Below, piece after piece: positions 19,754 to 32,372 of a stretch of 64,000 bases of DNA; position 1 is the stretch's first letter, and each line of letters begins with the position of its first letter. The DNA is from Rotaria socialis. Taxonomy: Eukaryota > Rotifera > Eurotatoria > Philodinida > Philodinidae. The notes beneath the pieces were generated by a model. The model saw only the letters and a list, made by a program, of their open reading frames with translations. It ran no database searches and was not told the origin of the DNA. The stretch is from assembly GCA_905331475.1 (NCBI GenBank), contig CAJNYU010000063.1, positions 1-64,000 of the forward strand, written 5' to 3'. The translations under genes were made by a program, and so were the position numbers.

Positions 19754-22393
19754 ATACAGCTTTTATATCTAACTAAAACTTCACTAAAAACTCGAAACTA
19801 AACTATTACATGACCACTTTGTGAATATTTTTTTCTTTTGAACTATTTTGTGCTTAGTATTAAACAATTTCTCAGTCAGCCCACTAAATAGGCGAAAGAA
19901 AAAATATCGTTTAACACAAATGTCACTATAATACAACAATTTGTCCAAAACACATGATTACACACATTAAAAGTCTTTTTTTTCGTCTAAAGACCATAGC
20001 AAAATTAAGAGGTTTTCGGAAATTTTCTACTTTTTTCGATAAAATATAGGAGAATATAGGACAAAAATAGGACTTTTTTTGAAAATATAGGAAATATAGG
20101 TCGAATCGCAGTCCAGGTCAATTTCATTTTTTTATTCGATATCAGTGGAACCATAGTTGTTAGATTTTTTCTTTTAGTTGTGTAGAACTCTTAATTAAAA
20201 TAGCCACATGAAGTTATTATTTGTATGAATTTTGGATTATGCTTCTATTTCTGTAAATCGAAGTTGACAGCTTAGTGAGTTGTCCTTAAATATTTTGAGT
20301 ACTGTAACTGCAATACTGACACTAAGTTTATATGGTTTATTTATATCTTTTCATGGATTAATTGTGTATGGCTATGACGAAAAATAAATTTGTTTGCGCT
20401 TCATTGCTGATAAACAATCGATCCAGTGGAGCTTCATTGTGTTGAGTGATGATAAATAAAGAGATCGCGGGTTTAATATGTCAGATGTCATAAGTTTTAG
20501 TCATATTTCGATGTATTTAAATAAGAGAACAATTAGAGAAATTATATTTTTCTCATCAATAATTCGATGAAGTTCCAATATATATGTCTTGTAATAATAT
20601 TATGAAATCTGGAAAACATCGTACAGATTACAAAAATTGCTATGAGCGTAATCATTCTAAAATTAAAATTTAGATTATCCTGTAATTATTGTTGCCGATT
20701 ACAGAAAAGTTACTTTATTGTATTTATTTTGGGACAATGATGTTTATTTTTATTAATTATTATATTTCAGGAAGTAATTTATCTATTAGAAGAGTCATTA
20801 CCGATACCAAGTCAGTAGCACATACAGCGAGCATCTTTCACATCTATGATAAGCCGCTTCTGCTCAGATGTCTATCATATAACCGAGAAGAGTACGAGTT
20901 TAAATTACTAATCCTGGGTGTGTGAGATTTCTTATGAGCCCTGCTTTAAAAAAAGTATACTGATTCAACTATAAATATTTCTATATAGCAGAGTATTGTC
21001 ATCTTGTTGTCTTTAGTTTTTGTAATTACAAGAAAATATAAAGAGACAAAATAATCTAAGGTCATTACATACAAAATAATGATGGTGCTAATGAAAATTT
21101 ATTAAGATAAATCAATTAAAGATATGCGACTAAATATTTTATCAACACTTTTCTGTTTTTTTGAATCAGTAGAAATATTATGCACTTTATGTATCTCTAA
21201 AAAAGCAATATTAACAGTATAAATTCATATAAAGTCCTAAATGTATCTACTTTCCCCTCGAACGGAAAAGCTAATTTTATTAATTCTACTTCCGGTACAT
21301 TAAATTCTATTGATATCTTCAATCAACATTTACCAAGGTCTATTTTAAATAAAAATGCACAGAACCATTTAATGTTTATTTACTAGCGAGACTCTTGGTG
21401 ACTGGTTTATTGTAATTTTTATACACGAATAAAGACATGATTTTGATGTCTTTTATTTGAAAGCCATGCTTGCCAGTAAAGATCAATTGATTTTGTAAAA
21501 TTGTTACTTTACACAACCATTAAAATCATTAGAGAGTAAAACTGATGCCAACAAGAAAATGTTTTTCCGGCCATCAAACACTATTTTCATGACTTGTCTT
21601 CTTTCCATTTTGTCATTATCTTAAGTTCTCGTAGCAACTATAATATTCACTCAGTTAAAGTAATGAACTATTTATTCAATTAATAGATCTCAAGAAAATA
21701 TTTCCGTTTCTTTCCTCTATGACACTTAGCCTATTAGTACGTGTGTCTATTCAGATTTCCTTTTTTTGGAATGTAAGGCAAATCTTATGCAATAGCGATA
21801 ACATGTCAAGTAGAAGAAAAAGACAATGGCAAATTACTTGAGAGTAAACTAATAGAAGATACATTTTTTAATGATATGAATAACAATAGGCGTATAACAG
21901 ATTTTTCAAGAACGGAAAATGCGTGCGATGGAGAACCAACGCAAAAAGAAACAAATAAAAAATATGACAAGCTATAATCATAAGTAAACAGCATACTCCA
22001 GTATGTACCAAGCTACAATAAATTAATCTGGCTCTTTGTATGCACACGGGTGATAGAGCAGTGATAAATAGGCTTTATTCCAATTCATCTCACTTTGTTA
22101 AAGTTTTAGGTTCGTACATATCGTATTCGTTGCTAAACATATAATATAGACTCTTTTTTTCATTGTATGGAAATTTAAAAACTTTTAATTGATTTACCTG
22201 AAGAAATATCCGAAATATTATCTTTTGATACAAAAGTTTTCATAGCAATGGCATTGTCTCACAGCAATATTTCACAATTAATAATACGTGCTGTATCTCC
22301 CTGTGAGATTAATGATGATTGATATTCTTTGTTTAGATTTAATCATGCTACTTCAATGAAAATAATTATTGTTAATCCTGATTCATTCTCTAA
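19754..22393. other. No gene seen
   Basis: 2.6 kb of AT-rich DNA. Short open frames at 20689-20925 and 21806-21994 lack domains, splice context or repeat-like conservation and are not called. Confidence 0.45.
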
Positions 22394-22920
22394 CTGAATT
22401 TAAATAAATGTGGAAACTTCGGATTTCATCCGAAAGTTATGTGTACTGCAAAAAGTGCATGGGATGTATGAGTCATTCTAGAATGTCTGAACACCAAAAT
22501 TATCATGAGAAACTAGGCAATTTGATTTCTGGATGCAGTTTTTGTGCATTTTGAGACGTTTTTCAGGCGATGTTTCATCAGAAAGCTACGGTTTAGCTCA
22601 AAACTAATATCAGATTCGGAATCAGCGTTAAAAACTGAGTCGATTTATATATGTTGTGAATAATTCTGAGAAAGATTTATTTTTTGAAAAAAATTCCCTG
22701 TACTCCTCCTCAGGGATGGCCTGGTCAAAAATGACAATTTTTTCGATAACTCAACCATTTCTTGAGGGATTCTTCTCATCTTCGAACTCGACCGAGATAT
22801 TCATGAGATTGAACTGTGTGGAAAATTTCATCACGGTCTGACTCTCCTTTCGCAAGTTATCGTGCCTACGGCCAGCCGGACACACTGACCGATTCTAGTG
22901 TACTCACTTTTTGAGTACAC
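22394..22920 (-). repeat. Inverted dispersed repeat, copy 1
   Basis: This is about 530 bp and matches 38673-39600 in opposite orientation. Shared landmarks are the end hairpin GTGTACTCA..TTTTTGAGTACAC (22898-22920), a CTGTACTCCTCCTCAGGGAT block, TCGATTTATATATGTTGTG, and a TCGGAT/ATCCGA hairpin near 22420. Copy 1 lacks about 430 bp present in copy 2. There is no reading frame. The type of element is not recognised. Confidence 0.65.
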
Positions 22921-25900
22921 AAAAATGAAATCTATCATGAAAAACAAGATTACAGTTGAAATCATCGTATTTTCTTATTAATAATACGAGAAGGGATATA
23001 AAGATGTTCTATGAGAATTCGTATATTTTATAAATAAACTTCAAAATAATTTCAAACTTAAAGGATAGCAATTGCAATCCTTTTATCTTCATTTACCTAA
23101 ACTATCCAGGGGACATATTCAATCAATAACACCTGTCTTCTGCTTACTTTCCAAACTTACTGACGAGACAATCAATAAAACATTCTGCCTTCTGCAATTC
23201 TTTTTCTAATGGATGGTGTTATTTTTAGTTTAAATAACTTCTCGGCATAATTTTAACTAAACATTAAAGCTGAAATCGGTACAGTAATTATGTTTTTCTC
23301 GAAGAATAAAACAACCTTTCATTAACAGTGGATTTTGAATGCAAAACAGGTTTAATCGTATAGTGGACGGTATGCTCTCTAGTGGAAGAAGCAACTGCGA
23401 CTCAAAGGGTATTCTATTACAGCGAGAATAAATTTAGATCAACAATATACAAAAAAGAAGTAGAATATCACATTACTGCACGTATACTTCAACTATTTAT
23501 ATCTAAAAGCATCCCATAGATATATGAGCTAATAAGTTAATTTTGAAATTGTTCTGCTTTTTGATTCAATACAAAATTAAATATTGTATAATTTTTCGTT
23601 CACGGAGTAAAAATATTACCCTTCATCATAGGCATATATCAATAAACTGAAAGTTCTATTCTAACGTACATATTTCAGAATATATATATATATATATATA
23701 GGTCATTTATGTCACAGATTTTAATCTGATCAGTTTTGTCATCATAACTTAAAAATTTTATTAGTATTTTGTGACTGTTAAATGAATAGAATATCTTACG
23801 ATTAGGAAAAAACAAATTAATTTCTGTGAATACTGAAATATGATTTCGTTTCCTAGGTAACATGCATCATTACATTAAGTATGAGTGAAGTATCATAAAA
23901 AGAACTCTATTGACGACATTTGGACGTGCTTTTTATTATACCCTAGCTGTTAATTTCTTATTTAATTGACTTTCTTTTTCTTTTTCTTCTTCCTCTTCTT
24001 CTTCTTCTATTATCACAAGACATTATTTTACAAGTGCATTGTTTATTTCTTTTATTTATAAAACTTGCGAAGTTATTAGCATCGATGAACTGAAGCGAAT
24101 AAATCTCAGTATATTAATATACTGAGTCGTACACATCGATCAATGTCAGTCGAACTCTGTATTTGATTTTTCACAGAAAGAAACGTCGCACTCGAAACAA
24201 CCGACTTGACATTCCATTCTATAGAGTGAACTATAAATAAAAAAAACTAAAAATGTGTTATAATTTTTACAACACATGAAATTCTACTAATGATTTATTT
24301 TGCTAAAACAAAAAAGAAGATTGAAAACAAAAATGCTCAAGTTATTTAAAGAATTTAATAATTTTTGACTAGTATGAAAATCATGCAAGGGGAAACGGCG
24401 GATTTTTTGGGCTTTTAAATCCCTAAAAATCGCAAACGCGCCTTTTCCCCCTTGAAATCATATGTTATGTTTATTTTTAAGTTTGGTATTCTTTAAAGAC
24501 AATTGGAACAAGCATTTTTTTAATGAAACAAAATCCGTTTCTGTATACCAAGAACATAATCAATTCTTACTAAACTTAAGATTCTCTGCCGATAAATAAT
24601 ATGACAAGAGTGAATGTTTTTTGACGCTATCTGTTGTCATAGGAATTCAGTAAATGAATTCAACTTTCTTCCTCGTTTCCACATTGTATTTAATTACTTG
24701 CATTAATATCTCTTCAAAAACACAGATACTGGATAAATAAACTTTCTGACACGAGCAGCAATCCACAGACTATTTTCATTTTCACCTGCTCTCGTCGTGT
24801 TTGCTCTTGAGGTACTCGCAGATCCTACAAGGCCAGCTGATTTTTCTAATTTTATATTTCAATTATTTGATCTATTTTCATGAACTTGACAGAATTTGCT
24901 TCAGAAATGAACAAATATCATCATAATACAAAAAAATTTTATTTTATTGCAGCACATTTTATGCAAACACTTGGCTTTTTGTTTTTGTTTTTCATTCTAC
25001 ACTTTCCTGATCGTGCATCCGATCGTTCCCTCTTTGAACAGTGCTTAGCTCTTTTCATAAATCAAACTATTCCGATAATTAGAATGTTCTGTTTAAGCAA
25101 ATACTTCCTTGTTCTATAACAGTATTTAAAGAGCCCAATTTTTATAAACTACTAAAGACTTTTGAATTCAAAATAGATATCAACAGATTGAATGTCTAGA
25201 GAGAGAGAGAGAGAGAGAGAGTTTCACGATTCAAAATTATGCATTTCTTATCGTTAGTTCTTGAATAGTAGTCTCAAAAATTTATCTACGCTAGCTCGGT
25301 GCTGCTTAAAACATGTTTATTACAGTGCGAAGCACTGTATAGCGATGCTTCGAAGTCGCCATTTTTTTTCTTTCTCGGCCTACGCATCCAAGCTCCATAT
25401 TTTGTGTCGCGATTATCTCGAGAATGGCACATCGCTTGACAGTGATTGAAACGTCATTAGAATCGTTGAGGTCCGAATAGGTACCAAATTTTGTCCGATT
25501 TGGTTTATGACCTTTCGTTCACCCAAAGTATAGGGAGGTTACTTGAAAACGGGAGGTTTTTTTCAAAAATCGGAAGAAATCAATAAAAATTTCTTCTATT
25601 TTTTTCAAATCGGGGTAAAATTGAAACAAAAATTTCCAAAGTTGGGGGGAACCCCTCCTCCGTTTGCACCGTCCCTGTCAAAGTATAATCCGGATATTAC
25701 TAATAATCTGTGGATTTTATTTTCATTAAGTCAATCCGAGCACATCGAGACTTGCCGCTGATCCTAGCAGCGATTAATTATCGCTAGCACTAATAATACG
25801 CGTCTACGTACAATTACTGACATCTTTTTGGTTAATTATAAGAAGTTTTTCAAATTTGTCTTGGCATTAGTCATCTGATCAAACACATCATGATTTTTTC

Positions 25901-28572
25901 GCTTGGCAATATGCGAAACAGACGGACATGTGGCAGGCGAGTTTGGAATTTAGTTGAGTTTGGAATAGCTTTTTCTTAATTTTTTTAATAGAATTTTTGT
26001 TGAGATCTGCCTTTAGAAAATTTTGTATTGATAATTATTCCTTCCATCTTTTTACAAGGTTTTCATATAAATTCAACTCTCTGTACATTTGTTAAACAAT
26101 GGGGACATGGGGACATTGAATTTATCTGAGAAAAATAAATTATTTTATTTATACAACTTTTATAAATCAAATATAAAAATGTACTAAACATCCTTGTAAT
26201 ACCATCTGATGATTAATTCAGAGGAGATTAATTATATTATGACTCATACCGGTAGAATTTAAATAAAACAAAACTTTTATTATTATTATTATTATTATTA
26301 TACATAAAGCACGAGGTAATCATTTACCTATAATTTCTTTCTTTCATTCATTCGATTCAATTTAATAGTAAAATCTTTTTTTCCTTTTAAATATATTTTA
26401 TTTTATGAAACACGAGCAGGGAAAAAGAAAGAAATTCAAATAATTTTATTTCGCGCATTCCAATCTCAACTGAAATTCTCATGTCAACTGTGACAGATAT
26501 TTTTCAAACAGTGTAAAATTGTTAGGAGCTAACTCGAACACCATCTGGTTATTTATCTGATTACAAAAAGTTGAGTTAATATATCTGTAGCGATCCCTAG
26601 TCTCAAACTTCTCGTACGTATTCAGAAAAGTTAATTAACCAAAAAAAGTGTATCCAACGAGGCAAAGTTCCTATGCAGGTCGTTTGAAAGATGCACTGAA
26701 GCATATATCTTTTATGTCATGTGCATATTTAACAATGCATACAAAACTTCTACGAATGAATTATTAAGTAGGCGCTTAGAATATTGTTCGTTTCTGCTTT
26801 GTTTTTAAATTGAATAGCATTCATAACTGCTTTTTTGAGCTTACGTGTCTGTAGAATTATTATTAAATAAATAAAATGTAGTAAAAAAAGATATTTTATG
26901 AATGCTTTTTGTTCTGCTCGTATCATCCAATAGAAATAAACGACGACCGTCGAGTAAAACGCTATTGAAAATTTCTGGCTACCCTAGAGAATTCTATTTT
27001 GAATATAAATCATGTTATATATAGTATGAAATATATTTCATTCTAGTCAACGGAATAAGAAGTAACAATGCATATTGTAACAAAAGAATCATACTGGGTA
27101 AATCTATGCTACTATTTTATCATATTTTAAACAGAGAAAAGATGTAAGGAAGGATAAAGGTTTAAAAAACAATTTTTCCTTCTCTCGCTATTTTTATTAG
27201 TTTGTGAATTCTTTTGTACAATTGTACTTAAACATATGTATTGACCAATCGATACTAAAAGTGCATTTATAAATGTCTGCACTAATCATGGCGTTATCAT
27301 ATGAAATTTACATGTTAATAATGAAAGTCTTTGTTTTGACTATATTTTGTTTATAAGATAGAAGTATTTGAAGCCGATTTAATTTTTCATGCCATCTCAG
27401 TGGAGATTTCTTTTAGCATCATGTATCATAAACCAATAGATCGATGGCTAATCAATATTTTGATATTTGACTATACTAATATCTCCTATCAAGTTATACA
27501 TATGCCAAAAAAAACTTAAAAAAAAACTCATTTGATGACTGAATTAGGCAGCTCCAGAGTAGGTTCGATCGCGATGGGACCAAATTTTAATCTGTTATGA
27601 AGACGGGACGTACATATTTTCCTATACTAGTCCCGGCACAAATTCTGTTAAGAACTTTTATACGCAATTCTTTTGTTCTGAATGAGGATCTACAAACGAA
27701 TCGATTTTCTGATAAAACTATAGATTTACAAAATTATTTTTTGTCAATACCAGGAATGTCTTGTAGGTTTCGACCTTTTGACATCACAATCACAGAAGCT
27801 ATTTTTTCACAAACAATGAGTGAAGGTCACTGATTTCGATGTTGCACCAATGCAAGAATAGTGAGTTCTGAAAAAAAATTTCAAGCCAAAAGAATAGATC
27901 TAATAAGCCCAAAAGCAACAAGAGGGAATCAAATCAGTTAACTACTCGTTCAAGTCTTTCTACTGAGTAATGGCTTAATGCCAAAGCGACTGCAAATATA
28001 ATCATATATGCTCACTCAGATCGTAGAATGTCTTATGTCTATTGTTGATTCTTCACTTTTGTATATCATCTTTTAATATTTACGGGAGTATGTGATGAAA
28101 CACTAAATGAATAAGGAAAATTAACCCTGATCGATGCATATGAATGTAAACAATCCTATGCCGCACATTTACGCCTTGTATTTCATGATTATTCTTCAAT
28201 GGAGTTTCATTCACTCTCCAAGTATTACTATTTGAACAATTATACAAATCAAACACCCCGAACATCTATTCGATCCGGTGATGCAGAAAGATTAATTTCA
28301 GTATTTGTATCCTATAAAAATGAAATCCACATATACGTATTCTCTTTACCGATTGGCATGAATATTATTTTTGTCCTTGCCTCATTCCTGGTGGCGAACA
28401 GACACGAATTCTATTAATTAATATAGAAATTTTTTATTAACTATTAAACAAACGTTTTCCACAGATTTATTTTGCTTTGTAAGTATTCTTTTTTCATTAT
28501 TTATAAAATACAATTTTTAGTATCTGACACACAAATTAAAGAGGAATTAAATTTACATAGAACCATAATAAA
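22921..28572. other. Gene-free stretch with microsatellites
   Basis: It has a TA run at 23682-23701, a GA run at 25199-25221 and an ATT run at 26277-26300. A small hairpin AGTGCGAAGCACT is at 25324-25336. A less AT-rich segment (about 25450-25680) holds an open frame without recognisable domains. Nothing in these 5.6 kb supports a gene on either strand. Confidence 0.45.
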
Positions 28573-30963
28573 TCAGCTTTTCCCCCACAATGGAACGATT
28601 ACGCTGTCGCTATTTTTTGGAGATTTTTCCATATGTGCAGCTTTGTCGTCAATAAATGTTTGAAATACTTCATTATTTTCATAAATTTCAATTGACAATT
28701 TAAGTGCATCAAGCAGATGTTTAATTAACGAAGAAAAGTTTTTCACTGATTCCTCATAACCATATCGATGAATTAAATATTTCCATATAAGTTCAACATA
28801 AACATTTTGACTTCCAAATAAACGATATGTACCTAATAATAAACTATCTTTATCAAAATTTCGTCCACTTTCTTTCGTAAAACAATTCGAAGAAAATGCC
28901 AGTACAATAAGAACGAGTTTAACAATTGTTGGATCACATTGAAATTGCCCACTCATTGCTTTTACTTGTTGTACAACGTCATTTCCATATAGAGGTAGGA
29001 TAGCCATTTCATGTTCAGGCTTATCAAATATACCTGATTCACGCATAAAATAGATTCCACCAATAGATAGAAGACCGAGCATATTACGTCGAAATAGAGA
29101 CCATTGTTCAGATGTTGTTAGCACTTTGAAATCAGGCGTCGAACTAATAAATGATTGTAATGAACTTATAAATGATTGTATCATTTGTAATGATTGAGGT
29201 AAATCAAAGGAGAGATTCGATGCTGATGTTGTTATCAAATCAATAGTACGACGAACTTGTATTACTGGACTAAATGTATCAAAGGCATGTACAACATTTG
29301 AAATTACAATCAATTCTGAGCTATTTAAAATTGAACTTGAACCACCGGGTGGCTGATTTAATGCCGATTGTTGTGGCGTAGTCTATTTTGAAAGAAAAAA
29401 AGAAATTTTTTTTAATGATATTGTGATATTTTCTATTGTGATGTAAAAGTACTTTTAATCCTGCATGGTACTCGAGCGTTAACAATGCTTTTATGTTTTA
29501 TTCTCGATTTAGTACTTTGTCATTTTAGAGATTAAAACAATTAGCCTATGATGTGAATAAGGCGTGAGTATCTGTAGCCAAACTATATATTTATTTGAAA
29601 GCAATCTTTCTTAATTTAATCATCTACGAGTTGAATTTTTTACTTTGGTTTATATTTCATCTATGGTCAGAAAAATATAACAGTTTTTACAGAATACGAG
29701 AAAAAAAGACTCAGCAAATGTAGCCCTGAAAACGTTTCTTATAAAAATGATGTATTCTTATTGATTAATATTGCTTAATGCTTAGAGAATAGAGTGATAT
29801 TATACAATGATGATACCAACCTACTTATAAATAATGAAAACATTCATTACTACAATTTAAAATATTTCAATTCATTTATTAGTATTGACTCGAAAGTATC
29901 TAAATTATGGTGATTCACATACGATACGAATACGCTTTGAAGAGTTCGATTCCGACCTTAAATCTAAATTTTTATGCTAGTTTTTAACTTTTGACACGAA
30001 AGAAAATATTTTATTACAAAAGCTTGATATCTTTCGATTTCCTGCCTTGCTGAAATAAGAACATAGCAATTGTTAGATTACATAAACTTTAGTCATGTGT
30101 TCGCATAGAAAAATCTAGTGTCGACCATTAATATCATTGAAAATGAAAATATATTTGAAACAATACGCTAACAGTTCGGACTCTATATTTGATCTGATCT
30201 AATCATTTCTAGTTTGTACTCACCATCAGTGTTTGGCATTGAAGACGTTCTTGACTACATGATTTAGAAGTTTTGCGCTTTCTGTTACTTAAGTCTTCTT
30301 TTCGAATCAGTTCAGGACTCATGCCTACAGCTAAACATTTATTGAGACGACATGCAGTACAAAGTTTTCGTGTCACTACAGTCATGGCACAATGACCATC
30401 AAATTGGCATACAGCAATTTTCTAGATAAAATGAGAAACATATTTTATTTTCTATTCATCGATATGCATAAAGTATATACTTTATTATTAAATCCATTAC
30501 GACGAAAAAATGTACGACATGATAAACAAGTTAATGCTCCATAATTATTGATTGATGCATGATCTTCACACACTTGACAGGTGCTACTTGTTTTTATCTT
30601 TGGCTCTGTATCAGCAGCTGTAGACACAGGAGTGGACATTGCAGTACTATGATCCTAAATGAAATAATTCTATTAAAACTATTAAACAAATGATTCTATT
30701 ATTGGAAGTTTTTTTTATCGTAAAACTTCTTACAGAAATAACTGATGTACCTAATAGTGCATGATTCAATTTGTTTTTTTTTCTTGAAAACGATGTCAGA
30801 TCGTCGCGAACACTATTGATGGTAGCTGTGGGGGAAATATTTAGTCATTGAAATTGAGTTTAAAAAACAATAATATCATCTTATTTTTCGAAAAAATTAT
30901 TGCATAATCATATAAATCGGCTCTCATACTAAACAAAAGTCACATGTACAGGATACCAGACAT
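28573..30963 (-). CDS. Nuclear hormone receptor, paralogue 2
   Basis: Five coding exons keep phase: 30963-30957 (ATG plus four bases), 30825-30734, 30654-30481, 30421-30224 and 29382-28573, for about 426 residues. The first tiny exon is the weakest part; an internal ATG at 30639 is the alternative start. Exon 3 holds the first C4 finger (C-x2-C-x13-C-x2-C) with P-box CLSCRTFFRR, exon 4 the second finger plus a basic hinge (GMSPELIRKED), and exon 5 a helical ligand-binding domain (GTYRLFGSQNVYVE). The fingers, the intron after the first finger and the ligand-domain segment match paralogue 1 at 15352-17803, so the pair arose by gene duplication. It should be a DNA-binding transcription factor whose ligand is unknown. 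The N-terminal A/B region is longer than in paralogue 1. Confidence 0.83.
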
Positions 30964-32372
30964 GCAGCACCGTTACGAGCAAGTTCGACTGAAATAGTAA
31001 AAGAAATGATGGACTTACGTTATGCTATTGGATACTCTGTAAATATGAATTTTAGTTATTTTTAATCAATTTCATGTAATGGTCAATGCTTAAATAAAAA
31101 TCTATCGGCATAATTTTGCATTCAAGATGGTTATTTATGGGTTGATGTCAAGAGAATAAGTACTTTTCTGTCCTCCTGCTTCCTTTTCTTCTCTTTTTCT
31201 TTTTCTTTACCTCCCTGGCGTATGGAATTTATAGCTGACTGGAATGTTTTTTTGACCTTCGTACTAGATAATATGAACTGAATTTAAAACATAGAGGATA
31301 GGGAATTTTGTCAACTATTTGGCTTTTGTACAAAACAAGTTTTTAGGTGGTCTTTAGATACCGTATGATCAATAATTCTAACTGCTCATGATCGATACAA
31401 TGTATTATTTTATTTACACATTCCAATGATTTTCTACAAGTCCTATGATTCATTTTTATTTCTTGCAGTAGTTTCTGCAAACCATCTAGCATAAGTCGTT
31501 TTCTGATACGACTTTATAATACTATTGAAAATGTATCAAATGAAAATAGTAGAATCGAGTAGAAATTGCGTTATCCTTGACAAATTTCATCAAATATCGT
31601 TAATAGTAGTAGCAGCGATAGATTTATCGTTAATATAACGATTCTCACATTTCAGAAATTGGTTTTATGAAAAGTGTTTCATAGTTCAGAGTTGGATTCT
31701 CGATTATTTTTATTATCAATCTCTGCAATAATCATCTTTCTAATTTTAATCGAAATGTAGCGTTTTATGTGAAATTATGGCTTCTATATTGCCTGTCTCG
31801 TAGTCTAATATTGTGGCTTTATTATGAAGTTAATTTTGATTTCTTTTCATCTGACTGCCTCATGAAAAACTTTCAAGTACATTTGTCCTCACTTGTTTAT
31901 TACATCGTTAGTAAGTTGCACAATATATGTAATGATAAATTAATTGTCGTTGAATTGTTGGTGTTAAATCAATAAGGAAAACTGTTGTTTCAATACATTA
32001 CCAATAGATTCTACTAGTAAAGTTCATCATTTGTTTTCGTCATAAGCATCTATTTTCATGTTACAACAATCAACACAAGTAAGAATGGCAAATTACATGT
32101 GTATTTGAGCTCTAAATCTTCAACAAAAGTTCATCAATATGTAGATTTTTGTATTCATAATTAAGGTCACAGAAAATGTTGTGTAACATTTTACTGTCAT
32201 AGCTATATCCTTCTGAAGCATTCATTAAAAGCTACTTCTCAGATAAAACAATTACCAAAATATGGACTACACAAGACAGAGTCATGAATAATAAAAGAAA
32301 GTCAACAATGTTTTTTTATAGACACCTGAAACTATGCCGACTGGTTGCCCTGCGGACGATTAATACCCGATC
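30964..32372. other. No gene; upstream flank of nuclear receptor 2
   Basis: AT-rich. The first part may hold the 5' untranslated region and promoter of nuclear receptor 2. An open frame at 31769-31975 has no recognisable domain. Confidence 0.4.
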
